Assembly: GCA_020631315.1 (NCBI GenBank)
Contig: JAHDHM010000245.1
Span: 1-5,656 of the forward strand
Direction: 5' to 3'
DNA: 5,656 bases
DNA from: Acidimicrobiales bacterium
Lineage (GTDB): Bacteria > Actinomycetota > Acidimicrobiia > Acidimicrobiales > Poriferisodaliceae
Below are positions 4,545-5,656 of this stretch, piece by piece; within the stretch, counting starts at the first letter, position 1; each line of letters starts with the position of its first letter. A model generated the notes under the pieces. The model was not told the origin of the DNA, ran no database searches, and saw only the letters and a program-made list of their open reading frames with translations. Both the position numbers and the translations under genes were made by a program.

Positions 4545-5656
4545 GGCGCCACGTTCCTCATCCACCGGGTCCACTGCGACATCGATCTCAGCGAGCCGAG
4601 ACGACGGACCTCACCTCGAGCTGCCATGTCGTCGGCGATGCGCATCGCGGCGTACTGGAGCCCGAGGAAGCTGTCGACACCGGCGTAGTACCCGCCGAGC
4701 GTCATCGATCCCGACGCATAGACCCGCCCGGGCCCCTCGTCGACGCCTCGCACCGCAAAGGAGTGATCGACGTCGAGGCGACCCTTCGGGTTCTTGCCGG
4801 CGCCGGCGTGTTGCAGCAGGTCGGCCATGAGGCGGTGGTCCTCGAGACGAGCCAGCAAGCCGGTGGCGTCGATGATGAAGTCAGCGTTGATCGTCTGGGT
4901 GTCACCGGCCCGGTTGGTGATGGTCGTCGTGATCTGGTCACTGCCGTCGACCGGTTCGACACTGGTCACCGAGCCGATGCTCTGGCTGTAGAAGCCGGCC
5001 TTCATCCCCCGGTCGATCTGCTGCTGCCAGTCCTTGCGGGGCGCCGTGTTGGTACCACCCATCTGGTCGAGGAGTTCGGCCCGGGCATCGCCCTCGAGCT
5101 GCTCGAGGCGGTGTCGCAGCTGGCCGCCCCACGCTGCCTTCGGGTAGTTGAACGCCTGGTAGGCGAACCCGTTGGCGCCCGGTCGTGTGAACTTCGGGTC
5201 ATCGCCCTGCGGACCACCGACGTAGTTGCGGAACAGGTGGACGATGCGGGTCTGTGCGCCACTGCCCTCGATGTCGTCGATCAGACGTTGCAAGATGCGC
5301 GACGCCACGATGCCCGAGCCACGGACCAGCACGGTGGTCGGACGTGCTGCCGCCTGGGAGTACACGTGGTCGTGCGGCTCGTAGGCGTTGACGACCCGAT
5401 GAAAGTCCTGGTGCTCGTCTCGGTACGCCTGGAGGTCGGGGAGGAACGCGACGCCTGGATAGCCGATCGCGATGTGCACGTTCTGTGTGCGATACGCGAC
5501 GCGCTTGGGCCCACTGCCTCCCGCGTGTTCGGGAGTGTGGATCACGAAGTAGCCGCCACCGCGACGGCGCCGGACCATGCGTGCGAAGCCGAGCCGCAGC
5601 ATCTGCGACCAGCCGATGCGCTGGGTCTCGCGTCGCACCGACTCATACACCTGGCC
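4541..5656 (-). CDS. Putative FAD/NAD(P)-binding oxidoreductase, C-terminal part (5' end off window)
   Basis: The frame is open to the right edge, so the gene is 5' partial; a GTG at 5650 is only the first possible start in view. Numbering from there (369 aa), a Rossmann-type nucleotide loop follows a hydrophobic beta strand: VLVRGSGIVASR (107-118). Later, ADFIIDATGL (256-265) is the 'hydrophobic-hydrophobic-DATG' motif of FAD-dependent monooxygenases and pyridine-nucleotide-disulfide-type enzymes. A C-terminal segment with YASGSMTLGG (311-320) and GLQYAAMRIADDM (330-342) matches the helix that closes the FAD site. NVHIAIGYPG (57-66) resembles the strand before an 'ATG..P' element. The GxGxxR loop at 111 may be the NAD(P) site, with the FAD-binding N-terminus beyond the window; that is inference. 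There are no membrane segments. The substrate is unknown. It is the furthest upstream operon gene visible, and its TGA overlaps the next ATG by four bases. Confidence 0.65.
   Translation of the reverse strand, partial: GQVYESVRRETQRIGWSQMLRLGFARMVRRRRGGGYFVIHTPEHAGGSGPKRVAYRTQNVHIAIGYPGVAFLPDLQAYRDEHQDFHRVVNAYEPHDHVYSQAAARPTTVLVRGSGIVASRILQRLIDDIEGSGAQTRIVHLFRNYVGGPQGDDPKFTRPGANGFAYQAFNYPKAAWGGQLRHRLEQLEGDARAELLDQMGGTNTAPRKDWQQQIDRGMKAGFYSQSIGSVTSVEPVDGSDQITTTITNRAGDTQTINADFIIDATGLLARLEDHRLMADLLQHAGAGKNPKGRLDVDHSFAVRGVDEGPGRVYASGSMTLGGYYAGVDSFLGLQYAAMRIADDMAARGEVRRLGSLRSMSQWTRWMRNVAP
4555..4560 (-). promoter_or_regulatory. Shine-Dalgarno TGAGGA of the small membrane protein gene
   Basis: TGAGGA lies 10 nt before the ATG at 4544, inside the end of the oxidoreductase gene. 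It supports this ATG as the start rather than the in-frame ATG ten codons further upstream. Confidence 0.55.

Larger units (their letters stand above)
909..5656 (-). other. Five-gene operon with 4-base overlaps at every junction
   Basis: Oxidoreductase, small membrane protein, permease, kinase and FHA genes run in one direction. The junctions are 4541-4544 (ATGA), 4095-4098 (GTGA), 2824-2827 (GTGA) and 2024-2027 (ATGA): each stop TGA shares bases with the next start. No promoter can sit between them except inside a gene, so a single transcript starting beyond the right edge is expected. The order implies that kinase and FHA protein are made together with the membrane and redox components. Confidence 0.85.

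Overview
The window comes from a high-GC genome with strong G/C preference at third codon positions, GTG as well as ATG starts, and tightly packed genes. The envelope protein with a Thr/Pro/Ala-rich linker and the soluble Ser/Thr kinase plus FHA protein suggest an actinomycete. Acidimicrobiia (Ilumatobacter-like) is my best guess from general style, not from a marker gene.

Layout. Positions 3-890 (+) encode a membrane-anchored, exported protein with a Thr-rich linker and two small beta-rich domains. An 18-bp gap separates it from a convergent minus-strand operon that fills the rest of the window. In transcription order (right to left) the operon encodes: the C-terminal part of a putative FAD/NAD(P)-dependent oxidoreductase (4541-5656, 5' end off the window); a 149-aa four-helix membrane protein (4095-4544); a 424-aa TauE/SafE-type permease (2824-4098); a bare 267-aa Ser/Thr protein kinase domain (2024-2827); and a 372-aa FHA protein with a degenerate zinc-ribbon-like motif (909-2027).

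All four gene junctions in the operon overlap by exactly 4 bases (ATGA, GTGA, GTGA, ATGA). This implies one transcript and coupled translation. A GC-rich hairpin sits just upstream of the Shine-Dalgarno of the FHA gene, inside the end of the kinase gene.

Working model (inference): a redox enzyme and a TauE-family anion exporter with a small membrane partner are controlled by a dedicated kinase, and an FHA protein reads the phosphorylated sites. The substrate is unknown; sulfite, sulfonate or another small organic anion would fit the TauE/SafE family. No cognate phosphatase, promoter, RNA gene, mobile element or CRISPR array is visible. No stretch longer than 300 bases lacks a gene.
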